A stretch of 64,000 nucleotides of DNA, taken from assembly GCF_000426245.1 (NCBI RefSeq), contig NZ_AUEZ01000027.1, positions 37,116-101,115 on the forward strand. Direction: 5' to 3'. The notes beneath the pieces were generated by a model. The model was not told the origin of the DNA, did not search any database, and saw nothing but the letters and a program-made list of their open reading frames with translations. Below, one piece after another: positions 33,698-43,666 of this stretch (position 1 is its first letter; each line of letters starts with the position of its first letter). Made by a program: the position numbers and the translations under genes. The stretch is from Bradyrhizobium sp. Ai1a-2. GTDB lineage: Bacteria > Pseudomonadota > Alphaproteobacteria > Rhizobiales > Xanthobacteraceae.

Positions 33698-34612
33698 ATG
33701 AATGCGATGCGCGCGAGCGACCTGCCCTTGCCACGGATCGGCCGCGGCAAGGTCCGCGATATCTATGCCGTCGGCGACGACCGCGTGCTGCTGCTCACCA
33801 CCGATCGCATCTCGGCGTTCGACGTGGTGATGGCCGAGACCATCCCGATGAAGGGCGCGGTGCTGACCCAGATCAGCGCATGGTGGTTTCGGCAGCTCGA
33901 GAGCACCGTGCCGCATCACATGATCAGCGCCGATGCCGATGAGATCATCCGCGACGTGCCCGCGCTGAAAGACCATCGCGCCGAGATTTTGGGCCGCGCG
34001 ATGCTGTGCCGCCGCACCACCGTCTTCCCGATCGAATGCGTGATCCGCGGCTACATCTCCGGCTCGGCCTGGAAAGAATACGCAGCGCACGGCACGCTCG
34101 CCGGAGAAAAGCTACCGGCAGGCCTGGTCGAGAGCGCCAAGCTCGAGCCGGCGATCTTCAGCCCGGCGACCAAGGCCGAGACCGGGCATGACGAGAACAT
34201 CACCGTGGCCCGCGTGCGCGAGATCGTCGGCCGCGAGGTCGCCGACACGCTGGAGCAGATGGCGCGCACGGTCTATGCCTATGGCGAAAAGGTCAGCCGC
34301 GAGCGCGGCATCATCATCGCCGACACCAAGTTCGAATTCGGTCGCGACCAGGACGGGCGGATCATCCTGATCGACGAGGTGATGACGCCGGACTCCTCGC
34401 GCTTCTGGGCCGCCGATGTCTACAAGACGGGCCAGCCGCAGCCGAGCTTCGACAAGCAGCCCTTGCGCGACTACCTCGACACTGAACGCCACGCCGGCCG
34501 CTGGAACGGCGACGCCCCGGCGCCGCCATTGCCGGCCAGCGTGGTGGAGGCGACCAGCAAGCGCTACCTCGAAGCCTATCGGCGCGTGACGGGGGCCGAC
34601 CTCAAAATCTAG
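33698..34612 (+). CDS. purC: Phosphoribosylaminoimidazole-succinocarboxamide synthase
   Basis: 304 residues, the long form of SAICAR synthetase. GRGKVRDIYAVGDDRVLLLTTDRISAFDVVM, RRTTVFPIECVIRGYISGSAWKEY, FSPATKAETGHDENI and IDEVMTPDSSRFWAAD are all conserved. It joins aspartate to CAIR in purine synthesis, using ATP, in the cytoplasm. Two ATGs (33698, 33707) could start translation. The gene is followed by a 78-bp palindrome that may serve as terminator. Alphaproteobacteria often carry a second, short purC in the purS/purL region; it would lie outside this window. Confidence 0.96.
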   Translation: MNAMRASDLPLPRIGRGKVRDIYAVGDDRVLLLTTDRISAFDVVMAETIPMKGAVLTQISAWWFRQLESTVPHHMISADADEIIRDVPALKDHRAEILGRAMLCRRTTVFPIECVIRGYISGSAWKEYAAHGTLAGEKLPAGLVESAKLEPAIFSPATKAETGHDENITVARVREIVGREVADTLEQMARTVYAYGEKVSRERGIIIADTKFEFGRDQDGRIILIDEVMTPDSSRFWAADVYKTGQPQPSFDKQPLRDYLDTERHAGRWNGDAPAPPLPASVVEATSKRYLEAYRRVTGADLKI

Positions 34613-34617
34613 CCTAT

Positions 34618-34695
34618 CGTCATTGCGAGCGGAGCGAAGCAATCCATCTCCCCGCTTGTGGAGGCATGGATTGCTTCGCTCCGCTCGCAATGACG
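34618..34695. repeat. Palindromic repeat with CATTGCGAGCGGAGCG ends
   Basis: CGTCATTGCGAGCGGAGCGA at 34618-34637 is mirrored at 34676-34695, with GCAATCCAT / ATGGATTGC continuing the stem. This box type is common after genes in Bradyrhizobium-like genomes by my recollection. It directly follows the purC stop. Confidence 0.8.
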
Positions 34696-34782
34696 CTTGT
34701 GGCACGCGCGCTGCTCTTGTTGCATCAGAGGTATCCCCGGTGCCAATCTCCTCACCAGACAAAATCCCGGGAGGAGCGAAAC

Positions 34783-35583
34783 ATGAGCGAGGCCGACAGC
34801 GTGCTGGTCGAACGCGATGGTCCGGTGACCATCGTCTCCATCAACCGTCCGCATTGCCGCAACGCCGTCGACGGTGCCACGGCGCGCAAGCTCTATGACA
34901 TCTTCCTCGCCTTCGATGCCGATGAGACTGCGTCGGTGGCGGTGTTCACCGGCACCGGCGGCACGTTCTGCGCGGGCGCCGACCTGAAAGCAGTTGCCGC
35001 GGGTGATCCCGAGCGGAAGCGCGAGATCGGCGGCCATCGGTCGATCGCGCCGATGGGCCCGAGCCGGTTGCGTCTGTCAAAACCCGTCATCGCCGCGGTC
35101 GAAGGATTCGCGGTTGCCGGCGGCCTGGAGCTGGCGCTGTGGGCCGACATGCGCGTGGCAGCGGAAGACGCGACGTTCGGTGTGTTCTGCCGCCGCTTCG
35201 GCGTGCCGCTGATCGATCTCGGCACAATCCGCCTGCCGCGCCTGATCGGCCATTCCCAGGCGATGGACCTGATCCTGACCGGGCGCGCGGTCGAAGGGCC
35301 GGAGGCGTACCGCATGGGCCTCGCCAATCGCCTGGTGCCCAAGGGCGAGGCCCGCACGCAGGCGATTGCGCTCGCCAGGGAAATCGCGCGCTTCCCGCAA
35401 CAATGCCTGCGCGCGGACCGCCTGTCGGCGCTGCGGCAATGGGACCTCGAAGAGGAGGACGCAATCATCAATGAAGTGCGCGGCGGGCTCGAAGTCATCG
35501 CGTCAGGCGAGGCGCTCGCCGGCGCCACCCGCTTCGCCTCCGGCGCCGGCCGCCATGGCGCCTTCGGCGGCGAGGACGATTGA
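34783..35583 (+). CDS. Enoyl-CoA hydratase/isomerase family protein
   Basis: 266 residues from the ATG at 34783, with GGGAGGAGCGAAAC upstream; an earlier in-frame start lies inside the palindrome and is rejected. Crotonase motifs are INRPHCRNAVDGATARKLYD, GTGGTFCAGADLK (oxyanion hole) and AVAGGLELALWADMRVAAEDATFGVFCRRFGVPLIDLGTIRLPRLIG. In place of the catalytic Glu pair of true hydratases, the second site reads RRFGVPLIDLGT, so an isomerase or other crotonase activity is possible. It acts on acyl-CoA thioesters in the cytoplasm. Confidence 0.9.
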   Translation: MSEADSVLVERDGPVTIVSINRPHCRNAVDGATARKLYDIFLAFDADETASVAVFTGTGGTFCAGADLKAVAAGDPERKREIGGHRSIAPMGPSRLRLSKPVIAAVEGFAVAGGLELALWADMRVAAEDATFGVFCRRFGVPLIDLGTIRLPRLIGHSQAMDLILTGRAVEGPEAYRMGLANRLVPKGEARTQAIALAREIARFPQQCLRADRLSALRQWDLEEEDAIINEVRGGLEVIASGEALAGATRFASGAGRHGAFGGEDD

Positions 35584-35724
35584 CCCTGGCGCAACCCGGG
35601 ACAGCTCGATCCGCCGGCAAGACAACCCCCGGATTGCGCGTCGCGCCATCGGGGTTAGCCGTCACTGCAAGGAGCGAGGCGACGATGATTTCGGCGCCGG
35701 CAGGCGCGATTTTGCAGAATAACG

Positions 35725-35831
35725 CTAGAGCGTTTTCAAGCGAAGTGGACGCCGGTTCGCGTGAAGAAAACGCGTCAAAACAAGAATCTAGAGCTTCGGT
35801 TCTGATTCAATCAGGACCGAAAATGCTCTAG
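35725..35831. repeat. Full-length ~107-bp CTAGAGC...GCTCTAG repeat (type R2)
   Basis: It runs from CTAGAGCGTTTTCAAGCG to CCGAAAATGCTCTAG, with inner features GGTTCGCGTGAAGAAAACGCG and TCTGATTCAATCAG. A nearly identical reverse-oriented copy is at 63586-63687 and partial copies are at 39604, 39820, 53169 and 62798. It marks the left side of the less GC-rich region. Confidence 0.85.
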
Positions 35832-36215
35832 CCGGTTCAGGCTGGCACCAACCGGCCTTGTGATGGGGGCTTGGTGCCGGTGGCCAGGCCGCCAGCAACA
35901 CGGTGCCCGGCGACATTTATCAACCCAGGGCTGGACGTCGTGTCCGGCCAAATCTACACTATCGAAAGCGCGGCCGGGGCGATGGGGCGGGCGTTGGCAT
36001 GTCCGGTCTTCCAGTGACAAAGGGGAGCGGGTCTGGATGGCGAGCGCGGCGTGAGCCGGAAGCCGCTGCTCCTCGTACGGCCGGCATGCTCGACCACGTC
36101 AGACCCCGCCCTGAGGCGCATGCTGCGTGTATCGTCCAAGCTCTGCTTCTATCGGCAATTGGCACGCCTGCTGCACTGATTAGCACCTACGAATTTTTCT
36201 ATCGAGCGTCGAGCG
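35832..36215. other. Gene-free stretch before the cyclase gene
   Basis: No credible gene is present; short frames here lack family-like features. An imperfect inverted repeat, GCACCAA...TTGGTGC, lies near 35850-35880. Base composition becomes less GC-rich toward 36180, where the cyclase promoter is expected. Confidence 0.4.
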
Positions 36216-39200
36216 ATGAGCGAGCCAATACTACGGCTCGGCCGGAATTGGCTATCGCCGCCATTACTCATCAAGAGTGCGAGTCGGGTTCACCCCAAGA
36301 TGAGATTTCGCGAAGATAGACCGCCAGGAACTGAAACCGAAACTCGCTGTCCTTCGTGCGGTACGGCACATCGGCCAGATGCGAAGTTTTGTTCGGAGTG
36401 CGGCCATCGCTTGAGCGGAAATGGTGCCCAGAAGCTGACCAGGACTCCAGCTGACAGACTGTCGGCGTCTTTGCAGATCGGTGGATCAATCCAGCGAAGA
36501 CAGATGACGATCATGTTTTGCGACCTTGTCGGGTCGACGGCGCTTTCTCTTCAACTCGATCCAGAGGATTTGCGCGAGGTCATCGATACCTGCCATCGCT
36601 GTATTTCGGATGTGGTAGCGCGGTTCGAAGGAGTCGTGGCCCGTTATATGGGCGATGGTGTCCTCGTATATTTCGGTTATCCGCAGGCGCACGAAGATGA
36701 CGCGGAACGCGCGATCAGAGCCGGGCTGCAGGCCGTGGATGCGATATCCGGGCTTACACTGCTGTATGGCTACAAGCCTCAGGTACGGATAGGAGTAGCA
36801 ACGGGTCTGGTTGTCGTGAGCGATCTGGTGGTCGATGGCACGCCACTCAGCCAGGAGGTTGCGGGAGAAACGCCAAATCTTGCCGCACGTCTGCAAGCCC
36901 TGGCTGAGCCCGACACGGTGCTGGTCTCGTCCAGTACACACCACCTCGCCGGAGGCGTGTTCGAGTACAGGAATCTCGGGCTCCGAGCGATCAAAGGCTT
37001 TGACGACCCCGTTCAGGCCTGGCAGGTGGTCGGCACAAGCGACGTTGAGAACCGTTTCGAGGCCAAGCGCAAGGCAGGCATATCACGGCTGGTGGGGCGC
37101 GAGGGGGAGTCGGAGTTTCTGCTGCGATGCTGGCAGCAGAGCAAGGCGGGTCATGGCCGCGTGGTGTTGCTGACGGGCGAAGCCGGCATCGGAAAATCGC
37201 GCATCCGACGCGCCTTGCAGGAGCAATTGGCCACCGAACAGCACATTCTCCTGGACTATTATTGCTCACCCTACCACCAGGATAGCGCCCTGCATCCGAT
37301 TATTGACCAAATTCAGCGCGGGGCTGGCTTATCCCATTCGGACACGCAAGACGAAAAGCTCGTCAAACTCGAAAGGGTCCTCTCTGGACTCAACGTCGGG
37401 CCGGCAGACGTTGATCTTGTCGCCGAAGTCATGTCGCTGCGGAACCATCGGCGCGCATCCTCGGCGGAACTCAGTCTGGAGCAGCGTCAGCAGAGAAGCA
37501 TGGAAGTGTTGCTGGATCTGGTTGCGCGTCATGCCGCAAAACAACCAGTTCTGATAGTGCTCGAAGATCTCCACTGGATCGATCCAAGCTCATTGGAGCT
37601 GGTCGGGATGCTGGTGGAGCGCGTAGCACGCCTCAGGGTGCTTGTGATCTCCACTGCGCGTCTTGAATTTGCTGCCGACTGGTCCAACTATCCCAGCGTC
37701 ACGGTCATGCCGCTCCGCAAACTGAGCCGCGGTGCGTCAGCCGCCCTGGTGGAGCAAGTGACGGGCGGCAGAACACTGCCGGATGAACTGCTGGATGAGA
37801 TCCTGGATCGCACCGATGGCGTGCCGTTGTTCGTTGAGGAGCTGACGAAAACCGTCCTTGAGAGCGGTCTAGTTCAGATGCAAAGAGGGTCCCTCGTGCT
37901 GGAGAGGCCTGCTCGACAAGCAGCAATTCCATACACCCTGCAGGATTCTCTCGTGGCCCGGCTGGACCGACTTGGCGAAATCCGTGAGATCGCCCAAATC
38001 GGCGCTACCATAGGCCGCGAATTTTCAGTCGAAGTCCTGGGTGCGGTATCCGGACTGTCAAACGCTCAGCTCGAGGACGGATTACAGCAACTCCTGCGCT
38101 CGGAATTGATCGTCCGTCGCAATGACCCCTCCCAGGAAATATACGCTTTCAAGCACACTCTCGTAAGAGATGCAGCGTACTCGACATTACTTCGGAGCAA
38201 ACGCCAAGCATGGCATGTTCGCATCGCCAACATACTCGAAGAGCAATTCCCTGCCATTGCAGAGCAGCAGCCGGAGATGCTCGCCTATCACTGCAGCGAG
38301 GGCGGGCTGATAGAGAAAGCCATCAACTACTGCGAAAAAGCCGGTCGGATGTCCGCCGCGCGATACGCGAAGCTCGAAGCGATTTTGCAACTGAGTAGAG
38401 CGCTCCATCTGTTGTCAAGCCTGCCGTCCAGCGCAGACAATCTGCGCCGGGAGCTGGGACTGCAGTGCGCTTTAGGGAGGGCGTTGATAGTTGCGAAGGG
38501 CATCGGAGCACGGGAAACCGGCGAGGCTTACCTGCGCGCTCGCGAACTGTGCGAGCATCTTGGCGACACCTCGATGTCGCTCCGGGTGCTGGGTGAACTG
38601 GCTCGATATTATCTGGGCAGAGGCGAGCATATCAAGGCGTGCCAAGTGGCCGAGGATTTAATGCGTGTCGGTCACTCGCAGCATGATCAGTTCAGTGTCG
38701 TATCTGGCCACCTGTTTAAGGGCATCAGTCTTTTTTGGATCGGCGAGTTTCTGCAGGCCAAGGACAATCTGGAGAGTGTCCTCGGCTTTTCGGCCCCCGA
38801 AGAATTTCAGTCCAACGCCGCCATTGCGGCCTGGGACATGAAGATAGGCGCCTCGTCCTATCTTGCTCTTGTTTTGTTCGTCCTTGGCCACCGCGAACGA
38901 GCCCTATCGACAAGTGGGGAGGCGCTGGTTCGCAGCCGCGCCCTGCGTCCGCCGCAAATCTTGATCCGTGAATTGACTTTTGCTGCTTTGGTGAACCTGC
39001 TGTGCGGTGAGGAAGGGACAGCACTCGCGCGCACGGAAGAAGCAATTTCATTGGCAACCGAGGAGAGGTATCCCTTCTGGCTTGAAGTGGCGCATATGTT
39101 GCGCGGCTTTATTCTGGCGGCCGATGGCGATGCGGCAGGAGGACTGCAGCTCGCCCAGAAGGCGCTAGCCGATCTTGCCGCGACCGGATCAATTGGAAAT

Positions 39201-39605
39201 CACACTTACTTCCTGGGCCTGGTTGCCCAAATATGTGAGCGGGCCAATCGGATCGAAGAAGCGCAGGCTCTGGTCAGCAGGGCCCTGGATATGACCGAAG
39301 AAACCGGCGAAAGGTGGTTCGAGGCCGAACTGAGCCGACTTAAGGGACGCTGGCTGGTCGTACATCATGGAGCGCGGGAAGCTGAGGCGGAGCAATGCTT
39401 TCGCCACGCCCTGGCTGTCGCAAAGCGGCAAGGTGCAAGAACCTGGGAATTGCGGGCAGGGATCGATTTGTGCCGGTTGCTCGACCAAAGCGGCGACCGA
39501 GAGCAAGCACGCCAACTCCTTGTGCCAATTTTCGAACGATGCCTGGAGGGCTGTGGCACAGCAGAGCTCACGGAAGCGAAGATGTTGCTCGAGACCTGCA
39601 CCTAG
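36216..39605 (+). CDS. Zinc-ribbon / class III adenylate cyclase / AAA ATPase / TPR signalling protein
   Basis: 1129 residues; an ATG at 36300 (residue 29) is an alternative start. Order: zinc ribbon with C45-PS-C48 and C59-SE-C62; class III cyclase about 95-270, with metal Asp103 (FCDLVGST) and Asp147 (YMGDGVLVYFGYP) and NLAAR (221-225); STAND-like AAA ATPase with Walker A GEAGIGKS (321-328) and Walker B VLIVLED (445-451); then a long helical TPR-like region to the end. Such proteins are cytoplasmic multi-domain cyclases abundant in rhizobia. They probably make cAMP in response to a signal read by the ATPase/TPR part. Third positions are less GC-rich than in neighbours, suggesting transfer. 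Confidence 0.92.
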   Translation: MSEPILRLGRNWLSPPLLIKSASRVHPKMRFREDRPPGTETETRCPSCGTAHRPDAKFCSECGHRLSGNGAQKLTRTPADRLSASLQIGGSIQRRQMTIMFCDLVGSTALSLQLDPEDLREVIDTCHRCISDVVARFEGVVARYMGDGVLVYFGYPQAHEDDAERAIRAGLQAVDAISGLTLLYGYKPQVRIGVATGLVVVSDLVVDGTPLSQEVAGETPNLAARLQALAEPDTVLVSSSTHHLAGGVFEYRNLGLRAIKGFDDPVQAWQVVGTSDVENRFEAKRKAGISRLVGREGESEFLLRCWQQSKAGHGRVVLLTGEAGIGKSRIRRALQEQLATEQHILLDYYCSPYHQDSALHPIIDQIQRGAGLSHSDTQDEKLVKLERVLSGLNVGPADVDLVAEVMSLRNHRRASSAELSLEQRQQRSMEVLLDLVARHAAKQPVLIVLEDLHWIDPSSLELVGMLVERVARLRVLVISTARLEFAADWSNYPSVTVMPLRKLSRGASAALVEQVTGGRTLPDELLDEILDRTDGVPLFVEELTKTVLESGLVQMQRGSLVLERPARQAAIPYTLQDSLVARLDRLGEIREIAQIGATIGREFSVEVLGAVSGLSNAQLEDGLQQLLRSELIVRRNDPSQEIYAFKHTLVRDAAYSTLLRSKRQAWHVRIANILEEQFPAIAEQQPEMLAYHCSEGGLIEKAINYCEKAGRMSAARYAKLEAILQLSRALHLLSSLPSSADNLRRELGLQCALGRALIVAKGIGARETGEAYLRARELCEHLGDTSMSLRVLGELARYYLGRGEHIKACQVAEDLMRVGHSQHDQFSVVSGHLFKGISLFWIGEFLQAKDNLESVLGFSAPEEFQSNAAIAAWDMKIGASSYLALVLFVLGHRERALSTSGEALVRSRALRPPQILIRELTFAALVNLLCGEEGTALARTEEAISLATEERYPFWLEVAHMLRGFILAADGDAAGGLQLAQKALADLAATGSIGNHTYFLGLVAQICERANRIEEAQALVSRALDMTEETGERWFEAELSRLKGRWLVVHHGAREAEAEQCFRHALAVAKRQGARTWELRAGIDLCRLLDQSGDREQARQLLVPIFERCLEGCGTAELTEAKMLLETCT

Positions 39606-39864
39606 AGCATTTTCGGTTCTGATTGAATCAGAACCGGCCGGTTCGTTTCACCTCTCCCGCTTGCGGGGGAGGTCTGCGCCTGGCGCCGGGTGAGGGCTCT
39701 CTCCCCACGGCAAGTCCCATCGCGGAGGCACCCTCACCCCAACCCTCTCCCGCGAGCGGGAGAGGGAGTGCAGCTTCCGTCGTGAATACATTTCGACCTG
39801 ATCTCATCATGCTTTGGGGCGTTCTCGAGCGAAGCGGATGCCGATTCGCTCGAAAACGCTCTAA
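39604..39864. repeat. Composite repeat: R2 halves flanking an R3 element
   Basis: 39604-39636 is the AATGCTCTAG-side half of R2 (GCATTTTCGGTTCTGATTG). 39636-39813 is an R3 element (CACCTCTCCCGCTTGCGGG ... TGCAGCTTCCGTCGTG). 39820-39864 is the other R2 end (GCGAAGCGGATGCCGATTCG ... AACGCTCTA). The arrangement looks like R3 inserted in, or grown from, an R2 copy. It fills most of the gap between the cyclase and P450 genes. Confidence 0.75.
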
Positions 39865-40015
39865 GCCACGTTCGAAGACTGTGAACTGGTTCACATGCGA
39901 GGAAACTTAATTGCAGTAGGTTAATATCCGAGAAGTTCGGTCAACACTGGGAGCGCGTCGTCGTTCGGGCAGGCCGGCTGTGCTTCGGTCCGTTCTACGA
40001 TTTCGCGGGGCGGAC

Positions 40016-41338
40016 ATGGCGATGAGCGAGCTGACAACCGAGGCTGCGACCGAGCCGGTCGTACGCGAATCCCTACCTGGTCAATTCAATCTGCAGGATC
40101 TCCAGCCTACCGGCTGGTCCAAGTGGCTGCAGTGGATCTACGATGAGCCGCATTGGCTCTTTTGGTTGCTGAGAGAATTTTGGCCCATCCCGCAGCTCAA
40201 GGGATGGGCTTTCGTTACGCGATACGATGATGTCGCAGAAGTTCTCGAGAACGATGTCGTTTTTCAGGTACCGTTCGGGGACAAGATACGGAAGCTTAAC
40301 GATCATCCAGGACCCGGCCCTAACTTTCTGTTGGGTATGCAGCGAGGCGACGACTACTGGGAGTGCCAGCGTCAGGTGATGCAGGCTTTCCAACGTGATG
40401 ATGTGGCGAAAATTGTTACGCCGCTCGCCGCGAAATTCTCGAACAAGATCGTTGCCGACGCCGCGAAAATCAACGATCAGACGATGGAGCTCGATGCCAT
40501 CGAAGGGTTGATCACGCGCGTCCCGATCCTGATCTGCAGGGATTACTACGGCCTTGAGATTCAGCAGCAAGAGGAGATCGATTTCGGTCGCTGGCTGATA
40601 GCCATGAGCCTGTACACGTTCGGCAATCCGCTCGACAACCCTAGCTATGAAAGAGCTGCGATTGCCGCCGGGATGCGCGTCCGGGCGATCGTCGACAGGT
40701 CGATCCAGCGCGCCCGAGCGCATTCGCGAGCACCTACCGTGCTTGCCCGGCTGCTTGCGATGCAACACAAAGAGCCAACTCTCACCGACAAGGTTATCAG
40801 CGCGTACCTTATCGGCATGATCACAGGCTTTGTCCCGACCAACACAATGGCGGCCGGGCATATGCTGGTCATGCTGCTCGGTCGCCCGAAGTTCATGGAT
40901 GCAGCAAGAGAGGCAGCGCGCGCTGGCGATGACAAACGGCTGACGCGTTGCCTGTTCGAGGCCATGCGTTTCATGCCGCTCAACCCTGGGCCGTTCCGGA
41001 TCTGCGCCGAAGATTATGTTGTTGCCGCCGGAACCGCGCGCCAAACGACGATCAAGAAGGGAACGAAGCTGCTGGCGGGAACGGAATCGGCGATGTTCGA
41101 CAATCGCCGCGTGGTGCGACCGCGCAGCTTCAATCCGGACCGGCCGCAGACCGACTACATGCTGTTTGGCCACGGGCTTCATTGGTGTGTTGGTGCCTAC
41201 ATCGCTGAGGCGCAGATCACGCAGACCTTCAAGGCCCTGCTGGTGCAGAAGCGACTCCGGCTCGCCGACGGCAGGAATGGCAAGCTGAAGACGCTAGGGC
41301 CGTTCCCGTGGCATCTATCGGTCAAGTACGACGTCTGA
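40016..41338 (+). CDS. Cytochrome P450
   Basis: 440 residues from the ATG at 40016, with GGGGCGGAC upstream (a GTG at 39980 and an ATG at 40022 are alternatives). The heme-binding loop FGHGLHWCVGAYIA carries the Cys ligand, EAMRF is the ExxR pair, and the I-helix segment GMITGFVPTNTMAAGHML has Thr in the oxygen-activation position but lacks the usual acid before it. The N-terminus has no membrane anchor, so it should be soluble. It lies 21 bases before a gene for a membrane-anchored DyP peroxidase, and the two are very likely one operon. No ferredoxin gene is adjacent. The missing acidic residue would fit a peroxide- or hydroperoxide-driven P450. Confidence 0.9.
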   Translation: MAMSELTTEAATEPVVRESLPGQFNLQDLQPTGWSKWLQWIYDEPHWLFWLLREFWPIPQLKGWAFVTRYDDVAEVLENDVVFQVPFGDKIRKLNDHPGPGPNFLLGMQRGDDYWECQRQVMQAFQRDDVAKIVTPLAAKFSNKIVADAAKINDQTMELDAIEGLITRVPILICRDYYGLEIQQQEEIDFGRWLIAMSLYTFGNPLDNPSYERAAIAAGMRVRAIVDRSIQRARAHSRAPTVLARLLAMQHKEPTLTDKVISAYLIGMITGFVPTNTMAAGHMLVMLLGRPKFMDAAREAARAGDDKRLTRCLFEAMRFMPLNPGPFRICAEDYVVAAGTARQTTIKKGTKLLAGTESAMFDNRRVVRPRSFNPDRPQTDYMLFGHGLHWCVGAYIAEAQITQTFKALLVQKRLRLADGRNGKLKTLGPFPWHLSVKYDV

Positions 41339-41359
41339 ACCCAGAAAAGGGGAAGTGCC

Positions 41360-43666
41360 GTGCCCCACTCGTTCGTAACGATAGCAATTCCATTCGATGT
41401 TCGTTGGTCGGACGCCGTGGAAAAATACCTGGACACGATTGGCGCTCCCCTTTTGGAGGACCACGTGACGTCCGCGCTTTCTCCGCGGCAGGCAAACGGC
41501 GGCAAGAGCATACTGCGTGCCGGGCTCGACGATACTCAGATCATCCATTTTTTGAGCATCACCGTCGTGCGCGGCGATGACGCGCGAAGCATCGGGGTGC
41601 AGGGAGAGTACCGGCAACCCGAGAACTCCTTCATCATCATAGAAGCGAGTGTCGATGGGGGCACGGATCGCGCTATCGATGCAATTGCAGCGGCGATGAG
41701 GACAGAACTTGAAAAAATGCTGACGGAAGCCAAGGTGCCATACAAGGGCGTCTCTGAGCTTCTTCGCAAGCACCATCATGATGTCGGCCAGGGATGGTTC
41801 TCCACACCCGGCCTGAACTATGACGGCACGCCCGGAATGACTGTTCAACGTATCAAGCAAGAAGCGGCGCTGGCAGAACAGATAGAGGATATGCTCCAGA
41901 ACAGGCCCCGCGGAAGCAATGCCTTGAGCGTGATCGAGAAGGTACGTTCAAAGCTTTGGGACACAGGCGAGAAATGGGCGTTTGTCGAAGAGCCGGCTCC
42001 CTGCCTCCAGGCAAACGGATTCAGCAGCTGGGGCTACTACTGGGGTTTGGCCAAGTCCGCGATTGCCAGTCTGGCGTGGCCATTTCTGCTGGTTCTCGCC
42101 GTCCCGGCTCTGATCTTCCTGCTGTCGCTCGCAATGCCCGAGTTCAGGGCGCGCTGGTACGAACATATCCTGACGACGGGCCTGATCACGCTCGCTCTGT
42201 TTGTCATTGTGCTTGCCGCAGCGGCCGCCGGCTATGCCTGGCTGCGCCGTCGCGAGAAGATCGACGTTTGCGACGACATCGCACCGACGACAGAGCACGT
42301 CGAAAAGCTCATGAGGCGTGAAACCTTCGGCGCGCAAAATCACCTGGCGGCGTCCTCGATCATGAAACCTGGCTGGTTCCGCTGGCTGACGCTAAGAATC
42401 GGATTTTGGGGGGCCGGCGCCATCGCGACGTACGGCTCCCGGCCGAGCTTTCTGGGATCGACAGGCGTCATTCATTTCGCACGCTGGATTCTGCTGCCCG
42501 GAACTAACAAGCTGCTTTTCATGTCGAACTACGACGGGGCTTGGGAAAGCTATTTGGAGGACTTCATCGAGAAGGCACACGATGGAGTGACCGGCATATG
42601 GAGCAATACGCAGGGATTCCCAAGAACCGAGAGACTATTCTCAAAGGGCGCAACCGACGGCGACCGGCTCAGGCTGTGGACGCGCCGCCAGCAACATCCC
42701 TCCTGGTTTTGGTACGTTGCCTATCCGAAGCTGTCGCTGGCCAGGATCCGCACCAACGCCGCCATCCGCCAAGGCATCGCTGCAGCCCGGACCGAAGCCG
42801 ACGCCGCCGATTGGCTGTCGTGTTTCGGATCGTCGCCACGACCCGCGAATGCGCTGCAACTTGAGGAGATATCAACCCTCATTCTCGGCGGGCTGGGCCG
42901 ACTGCGCTTCGGTACATGCCTGTTCCTGCGACTGCCGCATGACGAGGAAGAGAGTAGAAAATGGCTCGCCGGCGTCAGCAATGACATTAGTTATGGCGAC
43001 CATCGGAACGCATCCAACGCGCTGGTGGTAGGGTTCGCGCCGAGCGGACTGCGGAAACTCGGTCTGACCGGAGAACATCTGGCAACATTCCCGGTGGCTT
43101 TTCAGCAAGGGAATGCGGCACCCTGGCGCGCGCGTACCCTCGGCGATATCGGCGTTGATGATCCCGAACACTGGCTTTGGGGTGCGGGCAATCAGAGCAC
43201 TGATAGAACCGCGGCAATGAGCGCCGGCACTGACGCCGGGAAGCAGGTCGATGCCGTGATGCTGATCTATGCGCGGGACCCGGAGCAGCTGCGTAAGCTC
43301 GAGCAGGAGCGCATTGATCAAATCGAAGGACACCATGGGCGCGTTGGTTTCCGGATCGGATTCAAGGAGATCCCCGAACCGAAAGCCGCCGCGCAGCGGC
43401 TGCAAAGAGAGCCGTTCGGCTTTGCCGACGGTATATCGAATCCCATTATCCGCGGCACCCGACCTACAACATCGGAAGACGCTCCGCACCTGGTGGGTCC
43501 GGGTGAGTTCATTCTGGGCTACCCCGACAACCTCGGGTACACTCCGCCATCGCCTACGGTTGCTCCCGGCGACGATGTATTCTCCCCAGCGCCGGCGCGA
43601 ATCTGCTGCGACAACGTCCGGACTTTTCTGAGCCCTCGGCAACGGACCGGCACGACCTGGGGATGA
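41360..43666 (+). CDS. DyP-type peroxidase with N-terminal membrane module, first part (frame broken)
   Basis: 768 codons from a GTG with AAAAGGGGAA upstream. Residues 1-210 form a soluble module (possibly ferredoxin-like: FVTIAIPFDVRWSDAVEKYLD, IIHFLSITVVRGDD). Two membrane segments follow at about 235-259 and 272-295, then a conserved-looking module TGVIHFARWILLPGTNKLLFMSNYDGAWESYLEDFIEKAHDGVTGIWSNTQGFP (369-420). From about 495 comes the first half of a DyP peroxidase with the signature GFADGISNP (687-695) and GEFILGYPDNLGYTPPSPTV. After about residue 745 the frame departs from the family and stops at 43666. The missing half continues in another frame at 43663. DyP enzymes use H2O2 and heme to oxidise dyes, phenols or lipids. 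Confidence 0.85.
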   Translation: MPHSFVTIAIPFDVRWSDAVEKYLDTIGAPLLEDHVTSALSPRQANGGKSILRAGLDDTQIIHFLSITVVRGDDARSIGVQGEYRQPENSFIIIEASVDGGTDRAIDAIAAAMRTELEKMLTEAKVPYKGVSELLRKHHHDVGQGWFSTPGLNYDGTPGMTVQRIKQEAALAEQIEDMLQNRPRGSNALSVIEKVRSKLWDTGEKWAFVEEPAPCLQANGFSSWGYYWGLAKSAIASLAWPFLLVLAVPALIFLLSLAMPEFRARWYEHILTTGLITLALFVIVLAAAAAGYAWLRRREKIDVCDDIAPTTEHVEKLMRRETFGAQNHLAASSIMKPGWFRWLTLRIGFWGAGAIATYGSRPSFLGSTGVIHFARWILLPGTNKLLFMSNYDGAWESYLEDFIEKAHDGVTGIWSNTQGFPRTERLFSKGATDGDRLRLWTRRQQHPSWFWYVAYPKLSLARIRTNAAIRQGIAAARTEADAADWLSCFGSSPRPANALQLEEISTLILGGLGRLRFGTCLFLRLPHDEEESRKWLAGVSNDISYGDHRNASNALVVGFAPSGLRKLGLTGEHLATFPVAFQQGNAAPWRARTLGDIGVDDPEHWLWGAGNQSTDRTAAMSAGTDAGKQVDAVMLIYARDPEQLRKLEQERIDQIEGHHGRVGFRIGFKEIPEPKAAAQRLQREPFGFADGISNPIIRGTRPTTSEDAPHLVGPGEFILGYPDNLGYTPPSPTVAPGDDVFSPAPARICCDNVRTFLSPRQRTGTTWG

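Noticed and set aside
39900..39930. Possible CtrA box before the P450 gene (two TTAA words)
   Set aside because: The spacing is 10 bases rather than 7.
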